Made by a program: the position numbers and the translations under genes | Part shown: in pieces, positions 7,077 to 12,737 of the stretch | Position numbering within the stretch: the first letter of the stretch is position 1 | How the letters are laid out: each line of letters opens with the position of its first letter | Assembly: GCA_011048585.1 (NCBI GenBank) | Contig: DSDS01000027.1 | Coordinates: 1 to 12,737 of the forward strand | From: Desulfurivibrio alkaliphilus | GTDB taxonomy: Bacteria; Desulfobacterota; Desulfobulbia; Desulfobulbales; Desulfurivibrionaceae | Direction of reading: 5' to 3' | Length of the DNA: 12,737 nucleotides | The notes under the pieces: model-generated | Told to the model about the DNA's origin: nothing | Seen by the model: only the letters and a program-made list of their open reading frames with translations | Databases searched by the model: none

Positions 7077-7394
7077 TCAGTAGCCGGCCAGTCCCGTCGA
7101 GAAGACGATTCGCCCGAAGGTTCGGTTTAACGATGAACTGGTGAAACCGCTTATCACCATGCCCGGCAGAAAGGAGACCTGGCTGCCGACAGCGATTTTG
7201 ACCTCGGGAACTGCTACCCAGATCTTCTCGCTGCCGTTTTCCACCAGCGCGTAAGTGTAGCCACCGCTGTTCATAGTTTCCACCAGCCTGCCGGTCACCG
7301 CCGACTGGGCGGCACCGCCGGTCATCGCTGCTCCGCCCTGACTTCCATTGCCGTGCTGGGATAAAGCGGCAGCCTGGAACGGACTACTGAGCAA
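7077..7394 (-). CDS. Small NrfJ-like secreted protein (5' end disrupted)
   Basis: 105 aa in the unbroken frame from a TTG at 7394. The core, about residues 33-105, reads TGRLVETMNSGGYTYALV...KIWVAVPEVKIAVGSQVSF.PGMVI...NRTFGRIVFS. This is a small beta-rich (OB-like) domain that I associate with proteins called NrfJ-related in Geobacter-type genomes; family name from memory, moderate certainty. Its function is unknown, and relatives are often near multihaem cytochromes. A TTG start would remove the signal peptide. Upstream in the same frame lies KNKFIPVGLLLVGVILLSSPFQAAA, an excellent export signal (basic end, hydrophobic core, Ala-rich cleavage region), but a TAG at 7442-7440 cuts it from the ATG at 7454. 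The gene may be broken, or one base may be missing in the A-run at 7435-7439. Confidence 0.7.
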   Translation of the reverse strand: MLSSPFQAAALSQHGNGSQGGAAMTGGAAQSAVTGRLVETMNSGGYTYALVENGSEKIWVAVPEVKIAVGSQVSFLPGMVISGFTSSSLNRTFGRIVFSTGLAGY

Positions 7395-7450
7395 AATAAC
7401 GCCAACGAGCAGCAGGCCGACAGGAATAAACTTATTTTTCTAACGTGCAT

Positions 7451-7454
<4 letters not shown>
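7395..7454 (-). other. Displaced signal-peptide start of the NrfJ-like gene (in-frame amber)
   Basis: The ribosome site GAGGTGA stands 7 nt before the ATG at 7454. That frame reads M-N-A-R-stop(TAG)-K-N-K-F-I-P-V-G and continues into the small secreted protein. A second ATG at 7450 is one frame off. One extra A in the AAAAA run at 7435-7439 would join it as MHVRKNKFIPVG and give an intact signal peptide. The ATG at 7454 overlaps the stop of the cytochrome remnant as ATGA, which supports it as the ancestral start. Confidence 0.55.
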
Positions 7455-7717
<263 letters not shown>

Positions 7718-7730
7718 CCATATTCTTTAC

Positions 7731-7759
7731 GGTCCTACCGGCAGCCTGCCGGTAGGACC
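7731..7759. repeat. Perfect 13-bp stem / 3-nt loop hairpin between tadA and tRNA-Ser
   Basis: GGTCCTACCGGCA, loop GCC, TGCCGGTAGGACC. It is a fully complementary palindrome in the 83-bp gap. It would be the tadA operon's terminator by position, but neither strand has a T-tract after it. It could be a processing or attenuation structure ahead of the tRNA, or a small repetitive (REP-like) palindrome. Confidence 0.6.
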
Positions 7760-7800
7760 CCGCACTCTACCGCAAAAGCGGGCCGCCGCCTTGTTATTTT

Positions 7801-8277
7801 TTAGAGCCCCGCCCTCTTGGTCCGAAAAAAATCGCGCAGCAACCCACCGCACACCCGGGCCAGCACCCCACCCCGCACGGCAAAGCGGTGATTGAGCCGC
7901 GGATCCTGGGCCAGTTGAAACAGGGAATCAACCGCCCCCGCCTTGGGGTCGGGGGCCCCGTAAACCAGCCGTTCAATCCGGGCCTGAATCATCGCCCCCA
8001 CACACATCACGCAGGGCTCCAGGGTGACATAGAGAGTGGCTCCCAACAGGCGGTGATTACCAATCTCCGCCGCCGCCCGGCGCAAAACCACGATCTCGGC
8101 ATGGGCGGTGGGGTCGCAAAGCTCCAGGGTTCGATTGCCGTCGGCGGCGGTGAGCCGGTCCCCGGCGGCCACCAACAGGGCCCCCACCGGCACCTCGCCC
8201 CGCCCTGCCGCCCGCTCGGCCTCGGCCAGGGCCGATTCCATCCAGACCGCGTCCCGCTCCCACTCCACCGTCGCCAC
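7801..8277 (-). CDS. tadA: tRNA-specific adenosine deaminase TadA
   Basis: 158 aa, cytidine-deaminase fold. It deaminates A34 to inosine in the tRNA-Arg(ACG) wobble position, acting as a homodimer in the cytoplasm. Visible features are the zinc/catalytic HAE (H59, E61) and the PCVMC pair (C89, C92), with the family's EVPVGALLV, NRTLELCDPTAHAEI and ARIERLVYGAPDPKAGA blocks. Length is normal. The start is taken as GTG at 8277, five bases after the stop of the flavoprotein gene, implying one transcript; a weak ribosome site leaves GTG 8268 or ATG 8241 possible. Confidence 0.95.
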   Translation of the reverse strand: MATVEWERDAVWMESALAEAERAAGRGEVPVGALLVAAGDRLTAADGNRTLELCDPTAHAEIVVLRRAAAEIGNHRLLGATLYVTLEPCVMCVGAMIQARIERLVYGAPDPKAGAVDSLFQLAQDPRLNHRFAVRGGVLARVCGGLLRDFFRTKRAGL

Positions 8278-8282
8278 CGCTA

Positions 8283-9209
8283 TTAAGCCGCTTCCCTGGC
8301 CGCCCTTTTTCGGGCCAGGGCGTAGTTGGCCGCCTCCCAGCCAGCCACACAGCCCTCACCCACCGCCTTGGCCATCTGCCAGGGCGGACCGGCGATATCC
8401 CCGGCCGCATAAATTCCGGCGATATTGGTCTCCTGCTTCTTGTTGGTGGCAATGTAAGAGAAAGTTTCACTGTCCAGCATCACCCCCAAAGTGGTGACCA
8501 GCTCCATCATCCCCTTGGCCCCCAGTTCGATGAAGACTCCATCCACCGCCAGGGTGCCGCCGCTCTCCAGCAGCAGCGACTCCACCGCCTTGTCACCGCC
8601 GATCTCTTTAACCCACTCCCCTTCATGAACCTGAACCGGGCTTTTATCCAGTTCGGCCCGCAACTGCGGTGTTACCTCCAGCTTTTGGGCCACCAGATGA
8701 ACCTCGGCCGCGTACTTGGTCAGGGTGACCGCCCCATCCACCGCCGCCGATTCATTACCCACCACCGCCACCCTGGCGTTGCGGTAAAAGTTGGCATCGC
8801 AATCAACACAGTAGCTGACCCCCTTGCCGACCATCTCCTTCTCCCCCTTGACCTTCAGCTTTTTACGGGCGGTCCCGGTGGCGAAAACAAGGGTCCGGGC
8901 CGTCAACTCCCGGCCGCTTTCGATCCGCACCTTAAACAGATCTTCGGCCTGCTCCACACTGAGCAGATCCTCGGTGAGCAGTTCCACCCCGAAGCGCCGG
9001 GCCTGGTTCAGGGCCACCGCCAGCAGGTCACTGCCCTCGGTGACCCCATCAACGCAGAGATAGTTCTCCACATGGGCCCGGTAAATGCTGCTCCTTTCGG
9101 GCTTGCCCAGCACCACCACCTCAGCCTTCTTGCGCACCGCGTGTACCGCCGCCTGCAAACCGGCCGGACCACTGCCAACAATCAATACATCCACGATCTC
9201 TTCAGCCAT
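8283..9209 (-). CDS. Thioredoxin-reductase-like FAD oxidoreductase, atypical nucleotide site
   Basis: 308 aa from the ATG at 9209, chosen because AAGGAGGGAT lies directly before it. The N-terminal FAD fold GSGPAG is at 12-17. A redox-active CVDC (C134, C137) sits in the thioredoxin-reductase position, and the C-terminal FAD segment is IYAAGDIAGPPWQ...EG. The second dinucleotide fold is degenerate: VVGNESA (149-155) stands where GGGDSA is usual, and the HRRDxxR-type NADPH phosphate-binding stretch is replaced by AQKLEV. It therefore probably reduces a thioredoxin-like partner but may not use NADPH; NADH or ferredoxin-type donors are known for atypical relatives. It is the first gene of a unit with tadA and has its own promoter. 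Confidence 0.85.
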   Translation of the reverse strand: MAEEIVDVLIVGSGPAGLQAAVHAVRKKAEVVVLGKPERSSIYRAHVENYLCVDGVTEGSDLLAVALNQARRFGVELLTEDLLSVEQAEDLFKVRIESGRELTARTLVFATGTARKKLKVKGEKEMVGKGVSYCVDCDANFYRNARVAVVGNESAAVDGAVTLTKYAAEVHLVAQKLEVTPQLRAELDKSPVQVHEGEWVKEIGGDKAVESLLLESGGTLAVDGVFIELGAKGMMELVTTLGVMLDSETFSYIATNKKQETNIAGIYAAGDIAGPPWQMAKAVGEGCVAGWEAANYALARKRAAREAA

Positions 9210-9268
9210 ATTATCCCTCCTTTTCCGCAACATGCGCCTTAGACCTTTTTGGTTGACCAACAGCGGGG

Positions 9269-9297
9269 AGTGTAACGGCTGCCGGAGTCTTTGGCAA
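9269..9297 (-). promoter_or_regulatory. Sigma-70 promoter for the flavoprotein-tadA unit
   Basis: TTGCCA (9297-9292), exactly 17 nt, TACACT (9274-9269): 5/6 and 4/6 matches. It starts about 53 nt upstream of the ATG at 9209 and lies just past the stop of the preceding gene. Confidence 0.6.
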
Positions 9298-9316
9298 GGG
9301 GGCGGCTGCCCTCCGG

Positions 9317-10276
9317 CTAAGCGCTGAAAACAAAGTAGCAGACTCCCACCAGAATCACGCTGGCTGCCCGGAACAGCTGACTGTAAACGATCAGCTCCCC
9401 GGCCAGACGGGGGGGGAAAATTCCCGCGTAATAGGGCAACTGGTGGCGCAGAGCCTGGATAGGAGCAGCGATAACGGTCCCGATCAGCAAGGCCAGTACC
9501 ACGTCGCGATTACTCAAGGTATGACCATCGAGCAGGGCTCCGGCGGCGGCCAGGCCGGAGGTCAGCTCGGTGGCCGCCACCAAAACTATCACCCCGATAC
9601 TCTCCGGCGGCAACCAGGAGAAGAAACCGACATGCTCCTCCACCCAACCACTGAGGCGGGCGAAATAACCCAACCGATTGGCCCAAAAGAAAAATCCATA
9701 GATCGGAGTGGTGATCAGCATGATCCGCAGCAGCCGCCGCTGCAAGCGACGCCGGATCTTTCGCCCCAATTCCCCAAACGACAAGGGCTTCTTGCCGCTG
9801 GTCCGGCCGTAATGGGGTACTGCGGGGACGGGCAGCAACAGCCGGCCGGCCAGGGTAATCAGCAGGGTGCGCAGCAGGGCCGAGGTGAAGGTCAACCCCA
9901 CGTAGAGCAGGGCCGCCCCTTTGATAAAGGGAGCCATCATGAAAAAGACCGTCGGCAGATGAAGAAAAAAACGGGGCAGGCCATGGAGCAGGTGGACGAG
10001 CAACAGCTCCCGGCGCTGAATCTTACCCTCTCGATAGGCCTCGGCCAGCAGAGTATTGGCGGAAACACCCGAGACAAAGGCCAGGGCAAAACTGCTGCCG
10101 GCAATTTCGGAAAAGCGGCCATAACGGATGAAGGGGGCCGCCACCCGGGAAAGGGCCCGGCTCCAGCCCAGCTCCTCGATCAACCCGGCCAGCACCAACC
10201 CCAGGGAGATAAAAAGAAAAATTTTGCTTAGGGGCAGCAGAAGCCCCCGGTACAGCTCGCTCAGTTCCACTGCCAA
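9317..10276 (-). CDS. Gate (nucleoside-recognition) domain integral membrane protein
   Basis: 319 aa, strongly hydrophobic, about seven to eight membrane segments (first at about 12-32). Two Gate-type halves are visible. The first is around EIAGSSFALAFVSGVSANTL (57-76). The second is around VAATELTSGLAAAGALL (239-255), where a polar re-entrant SG motif is typical. A basic cytoplasmic loop (about 165-188, rich in Arg) separates them. Relatives include the spore maturation proteins SpmA/SpmB and uncharacterised transporters of many non-sporulating bacteria; the substrate is unknown. The start is TTG at 10276 (or GTG 10270), six bases after the engB stop, so it is probably co-transcribed with engB. 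The stop is TAG. Confidence 0.75.
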   Translation of the reverse strand: MAVELSELYRGLLLPLSKIFLFISLGLVLAGLIEELGWSRALSRVAAPFIRYGRFSEIAGSSFALAFVSGVSANTLLAEAYREGKIQRRELLLVHLLHGLPRFFLHLPTVFFMMAPFIKGAALLYVGLTFTSALLRTLLITLAGRLLLPVPAVPHYGRTSGKKPLSFGELGRKIRRRLQRRLLRIMLITTPIYGFFFWANRLGYFARLSGWVEEHVGFFSWLPPESIGVIVLVAATELTSGLAAAGALLDGHTLSNRDVVLALLIGTVIAAPIQALRHQLPYYAGIFPPRLAGELIVYSQLFRAASVILVGVCYFVFSA

Positions 10277-10282
10277 CCCACG

Positions 10283-10867
10283 TTAAAGGAGCAAATAGGT
10301 GTCCAGCCGGGCCAAAAGTTCCTCCCGGCCCTCCCCGGTTTTGGCGGAGAAGAGGAGACGATCGGCGGCGGTGATCCCCAGGCCAGCATCCAAGGCCCGG
10401 GCCTGGCGACGCTGCTCGTTGCGGGAGAGTTTATCCATCTTGGTGTACACCGGCAGATAAGGGACGTTGACGCTCTGCAACCAGCCGATCAGCATCCGGT
10501 CCAGATCTTTGAGGGCGTGGCGCAGGTCGATGATCACCACCACACAGCGCAGGTTGGGACGGGTTTCCAGGTAGGAGCTGATCAGCAACCGCCACTTCTC
10601 CTGCAGCCCTTTATCAACCTTGGCGTAACCGTAACCGGGCAGATCGACCAGGTGCAGGGCCTCATCAACCAGGTAGAAGTTGAGGCTCTGGGTTTTGCCG
10701 GGGCGGGCGCTGACCTTGACCAGGTTCTTGCGCCGCACCAGGCAATTGATCAAGCTGGATTTGCCCACGTTGGAACGGCCGGCGAAGGCGATCTCCGGCA
10801 GGTCCCCTTCCGGCAGGCGGGAGAGGCTGAAAACACTGTCCACGAAATGGATGTTATCGATTTTCAT
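10283..10867 (-). CDS. engB: Ribosome biogenesis GTPase EngB/YsxC (YihA)
   Basis: 194 aa from the ATG at 10867; a TTG two codons earlier is possible. This essential small GTPase is needed for late 50S subunit assembly. The G motifs are all present: G1 GRSNVGKS (30-37), G2 around PGKTQ (T59), G3 DLPGYGYAK (75-83, the EngB signature), G4 TKMD (142-145) and G5 SAK (174-176). Length is normal. It follows hisG by 46 bp and precedes the Gate protein by 6 bp on the same strand, so it probably belongs to the his-led transcript. Confidence 0.97.
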   Translation of the reverse strand: MKIDNIHFVDSVFSLSRLPEGDLPEIAFAGRSNVGKSSLINCLVRRKNLVKVSARPGKTQSLNFYLVDEALHLVDLPGYGYAKVDKGLQEKWRLLISSYLETRPNLRCVVVIIDLRHALKDLDRMLIGWLQSVNVPYLPVYTKMDKLSRNEQRRQARALDAGLGITAADRLLFSAKTGEGREELLARLDTYLLL

Positions 10868-10913
10868 CCTCAATCCCGCCCCGCGCAGGGGGCATCAGCA
10901 GGCAAGTTACCAA

Positions 10914-11798
10914 TCAGATCACCTTGTTCAACGAATATTCGATAATCCCCTCGGCGCCGTGCTTGAGCAACCGGGGAATCAGATCACGAACCTCATGCTC
11001 GGAGATCACCGTTTCCACCGAAAACCACTCCTGCCGCCCCTCTTTCTGGTAAAGGGGGGAGACGGTGGGGGCGTTGAGGCTGGGCAGCATCTCGATCACC
11101 TCATCCAGGCGGCCCTTGGGGACGTTCATCTTGAGGCCGACGATCCGGTCGGCCTTCAACGCCCCTTGCAGCAGCAGCGAGATATTTTCGATCTTCTCCC
11201 GCTTCCAGGGGTCGGCCCAGGCTTCCTTGCTGGCGATCAGCTGGGTGTTGGAACTCATCAACTCCTCGATAATCCGCAGGCCGTGGGCCCGAATGGTGCT
11301 TTCGGTCTCAGTGACCTCGACAATGGCGTCGGCCAGCCCCGAAACCACCTTGGCCTCGGTGGCTCCCCAGGAGAAGGAGATATCGACGTTGATCTTGCGG
11401 GCGGCAAAATAGTTCCGGGTAAAGTTGACCAGCTCGGTGGCGATCTTCTTGCCCTCCAGATCCTCCGCCCGCTTGATCGGGGAATCCCCCGGCACCGCCA
11501 GTACCCAGCGGGTGGGCTTGCGGCTCACTTTGGAATAGACCAAATCGGCCACCACTACCACCTCGGAGTTGTTCTCCAGCGTCCAATCCTTGCCGGTGAT
11601 GCCGGCGTCCAACACCTGTTTTTCGATATAGACCGACATCTCCTGGGGCCGGCAGATGGAGCAGCTTAGTTCCGGATCATCGATCTCGGGAAAATAGTTA
11701 CGGGAAGAGAGTTTGATCTGCCAGCCCGATTTGGCGAACAGCTCGATGGTGGCCTTCTCAAGGCTACCCTTGGGAATACCCAGCTTCAACTGTCTCAT
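10914..11798 (-). CDS. hisG: ATP phosphoribosyltransferase, long form (HisG_L)
   Basis: 294 aa. It catalyses the first committed step of histidine synthesis, ATP plus PRPP to phosphoribosyl-ATP. The N-terminal catalytic lobes start LGIPKGSLEKAT and contain GITGKDW and the PRPP-loop region DAIVEVTETESTIRAHGL. The chain continues into the C-terminal regulatory domain (about 215-294), which marks the long, histidine-inhibited form that does not need HisZ. The ATG at 11798 overlaps the hisI stop as ATGA, so the two are translationally coupled. No other his genes are in the window. Confidence 0.97.
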   Translation of the reverse strand: MRQLKLGIPKGSLEKATIELFAKSGWQIKLSSRNYFPEIDDPELSCSICRPQEMSVYIEKQVLDAGITGKDWTLENNSEVVVVADLVYSKVSRKPTRWVLAVPGDSPIKRAEDLEGKKIATELVNFTRNYFAARKINVDISFSWGATEAKVVSGLADAIVEVTETESTIRAHGLRIIEELMSSNTQLIASKEAWADPWKREKIENISLLLQGALKADRIVGLKMNVPKGRLDEVIEMLPSLNAPTVSPLYQKEGRQEWFSVETVISEHEVRDLIPRLLKHGAEGIIEYSLNKVI

Positions 11799-12184
11799 TT
11801 CTTATATACCTCCGCGGGATCGAAAACCGGGGTTTCAGTGGTTTCCAGGTGGGGATCGGGTCCGGGAAACCCGGCCAGCCGCCGATAAAAACAGGTCCGA
11901 TGGCCGGTGTGGCAGGCTGCCCCGCCCACCTGTTCAACCCGGAAAATTACGGTGTCGGCATCGCAATCCACCCGGATCTCCCGAACCTGCTGAATGTGGC
12001 CCGAGCTCTCGCCCTTGAGCCAGATCTTGGCCCGCGAGCGGCTCCAGTAGTGAGCCTGGCCGGTCTCCAGGGTGCGTTGCCAGGCGATCTCGTTAATATA
12101 GGCCAGCATCAGCACCTCACCGCTTTGATGGTCCTGGACAATGGCGGGCAGCAGCCCCTTCTCCCCCTTGCTGAAATCAAGCAT
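11795..12184 (-). CDS. hisI: Phosphoribosyl-AMP cyclohydrolase HisI
   Basis: 129 aa from the ATG at 12184 (MLDFSKGEKGLLPAI); a 55-residue upstream extension in frame is low-complexity and overlaps another gene, so it is rejected. It opens the purine ring of phosphoribosyl-AMP, the third histidine step. The Mg site DCDAD (73-77) and the zinc ligands C91 and C98 in ACHTGHRTC are present, with YWSRSRAK...KGESSG upstream. There is no fused HisE (PRA-PH) domain. An AAGAGAAGG run precedes the ATG. It overlaps the small upstream gene by 8 bp and hisG by 4 bp. Confidence 0.97.
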   Translation of the reverse strand: MLDFSKGEKGLLPAIVQDHQSGEVLMLAYINEIAWQRTLETGQAHYWSRSRAKIWLKGESSGHIQQVREIRVDCDADTVIFRVEQVGGAACHTGHRTCFYRRLAGFPGPDPHLETTETPVFDPAEVYKK

Positions 12185-12362
12185 CCTTCTCTTTTCCTCG
12201 TGTTTTATCCGGCGTTTCGGCCCGGGCGGCCTCCCGGTCCCGCTCCCGCCCCAACATGTTGATGATGCAGGCGGAGCGGAACTTGCAGTACTCCAGGGGC
12301 CGATGGCAACGGGCCTCTTCCTCCCGCACCTTCTCCCGGTATTTTTCACAGAGCAGTTCCAT
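12177..12362 (-). CDS. Small Cys/His-containing protein of unknown function, first gene of the his unit
   Basis: 61 aa. The first part (CEKYREKVREEEARC) is a charged helix. It is followed by C19-H20 ... C26 ... C32 (ARCHRPLEYCKFRSACIINML), a possible metal or redox site, then a highly charged tail (RERDREAARAETPDK). No domain name is offered. It is the first gene after a strong promoter, and its end overlaps hisI by 8 bp, so coupled translation is likely. Real-gene evidence: position, the conserved-looking Cys pattern, and the promoter about 35 nt upstream. The ribosome site is weak. Confidence 0.6.
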   Translation of the reverse strand: MELLCEKYREKVREEEARCHRPLEYCKFRSACIINMLGRERDREAARAETPDKTRGKEKDA

Positions 12363-12403
12363 TATTTCACGTTTCCCCGTGGCTCGACAAAGACAAAAGC
12401 GTC

Positions 12404-12432
12404 AGAATAGGGACATCATACCGTATTGTCAA
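12404..12432 (-). promoter_or_regulatory. Strong sigma-70 promoter of the small gene-hisI-hisG-engB-Gate unit
   Basis: TTGACA (12432-12427, perfect), 17 nt, TATTCT (12409-12404, 4/6). The predicted start is near 12397, about 35 nt before the first ATG. No leader peptide rich in His codons is seen, so classical his attenuation is not indicated. Confidence 0.75.
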
Positions 12433-12509
12433 GCCGCAAAAAACTTCGACCGCCCCGCCCACCGTGTTGCCACCATCTTTTTTAGTGCGCCACTCAAGAT
12501 ATTTTCGGT

Positions 12510-12515
12510 TATAAT
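12510..12515 (+). promoter_or_regulatory. -10 element of the rightmost plus-strand gene
   Basis: A perfect TATAAT about 79 bp upstream of the ATG at 12594. No good -35 hexamer is seen at 16-18 nt, so it may depend on an activator. The downstream bases form one arm of a 9-bp inverted repeat whose other arm covers the ribosome site. Confidence 0.4.
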
Positions 12516-12592
12516 GCCCTGTTACCCGATCAGATCCTGCGGGTCGGCCTCTCTTCGAGACACCAGCACTCCTTAATATTGAATAACAGGGC
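12516..12592. repeat. 9-bp inverted repeat spanning the leader and ribosome site
   Basis: GCCCTGTTA (12516-12524) and its exact complement TAACAGGGC (12584-12592) are separated by 59 nt. The right arm includes the AGGG Shine-Dalgarno-like bases directly before the ATG at 12594. Confidence 0.5.
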
Positions 12593-12593
12593 C

Positions 12594-12737
12594 ATGGAAG
12601 ACCTCAAGGTCGAGCTGGAACAGCTTGCGCAACTGCTGCAGAATATCCGCGTCGCCGTGGAGCCCCTGGCCCGCGACGGGCGTTTACGGCAGTGGCAGAA
12701 GGTCAATTTCGACAAGCACGGGGACCTGCTGGCGGAA
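12594..12737 (+). CDS. Unrecognised protein, N-terminal part only (cut by window edge)
   Basis: 48 codons without a stop to the window end: MEDLKVELEQLAQLLQNIRV, then VEPLARDGRLRQWQKVNFDKHGDLLAE. The first 20 residues are amphipathic with heptad Leu spacing, suggesting a helical or coiled-coil start. There is no signal peptide and no recognisable domain in the visible part. It is divergent from the his unit. ATG 12594 follows AGGG; an in-frame TTG 15 bp earlier is possible. Confidence 0.65.
   Translation, partial: MEDLKVELEQLAQLLQNIRVAVEPLARDGRLRQWQKVNFDKHGDLLAE

Noticed and set aside
7440..7442. Pyrrolysine at the TAG in the NrfJ-like gene
   Set aside because: The position is in a signal peptide n-region, no pyl genes are in view, and TAG ends other genes here. 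A mutation or indel is simpler.
11795..12349. 55-residue N-terminal extension of HisI
   Set aside because: The extension is low-complexity, overlaps the small Cys/His gene in another frame, and HisI proteins start near the MLDF methionine, which has a ribosome site.

Overview
GC-rich bacterial chromosome segment of 12.7 kb. Gene content suggests a Desulfobacterota (former Deltaproteobacteria) member, perhaps Desulfobulbales- or Desulfuromonadales-like. The pointers are a CxxCH cytochrome remnant, a small secreted protein resembling those called NrfJ-related in Geobacter-type genomes, a long-form HisG, and HDOD, FIST and GGDEF-EAL signalling proteins. This lineage call is inference; no marker gene settles it. 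Coding is dense and mostly on the minus strand.

Layout in coordinate order. (1) 1-1110: an ECF sigma factor gene followed by its zinc-binding (zf-HC2) membrane anti-sigma gene, which runs off the left edge. A possible autoregulated ECF promoter lies upstream. (2) 1202-6728: a signalling block. It holds an HDOD-GAF protein (minus), a divergent plus-strand gene fusing a cyclic-nucleotide-binding-like domain to methylglyoxal synthase, and a convergent, translationally coupled pair made of a FIST sensor protein and a GAF-GGDEF-EAL c-di-GMP enzyme. (3) 6729-7627: a low-coding, apparently decayed stretch. It holds a 348-bp non-coding segment with palindromes and an 11-bp inverted repeat, a small NrfJ-like secreted protein gene whose signal-peptide start is broken by an amber codon or a 1-nt indel, and the 3' end of a c-type cytochrome gene abutting the 3' end of tRNA-Ser(CGA). 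(4) 7628-9297: tRNA-Ser(CGA), a perfect 13-bp hairpin, tadA and an atypical thioredoxin-reductase-like flavoprotein with a good sigma-70 promoter. (5) 9317-12432: a run of minus-strand genes (small Cys-rich protein, hisI, hisG, engB, Gate-domain membrane protein) behind a strong TTGACA/N17/TATTCT promoter. (6) 12510-12737: a divergent plus-strand gene, unrecognised, cut by the right edge.

The most notable object is the cNMP-domain/methylglyoxal-synthase fusion at 3041-3802. MGS is normally a stand-alone enzyme controlled by phosphate. The fusion implies that a toxic glycolytic bypass is gated by a CAP-like sensory module. It sits between an HDOD protein and a FIST/c-di-GMP operon. The second is the tRNA-Ser-adjacent wreckage (cytochrome tail plus interrupted small gene), which looks like a scar of integration or deletion at a tRNA gene.
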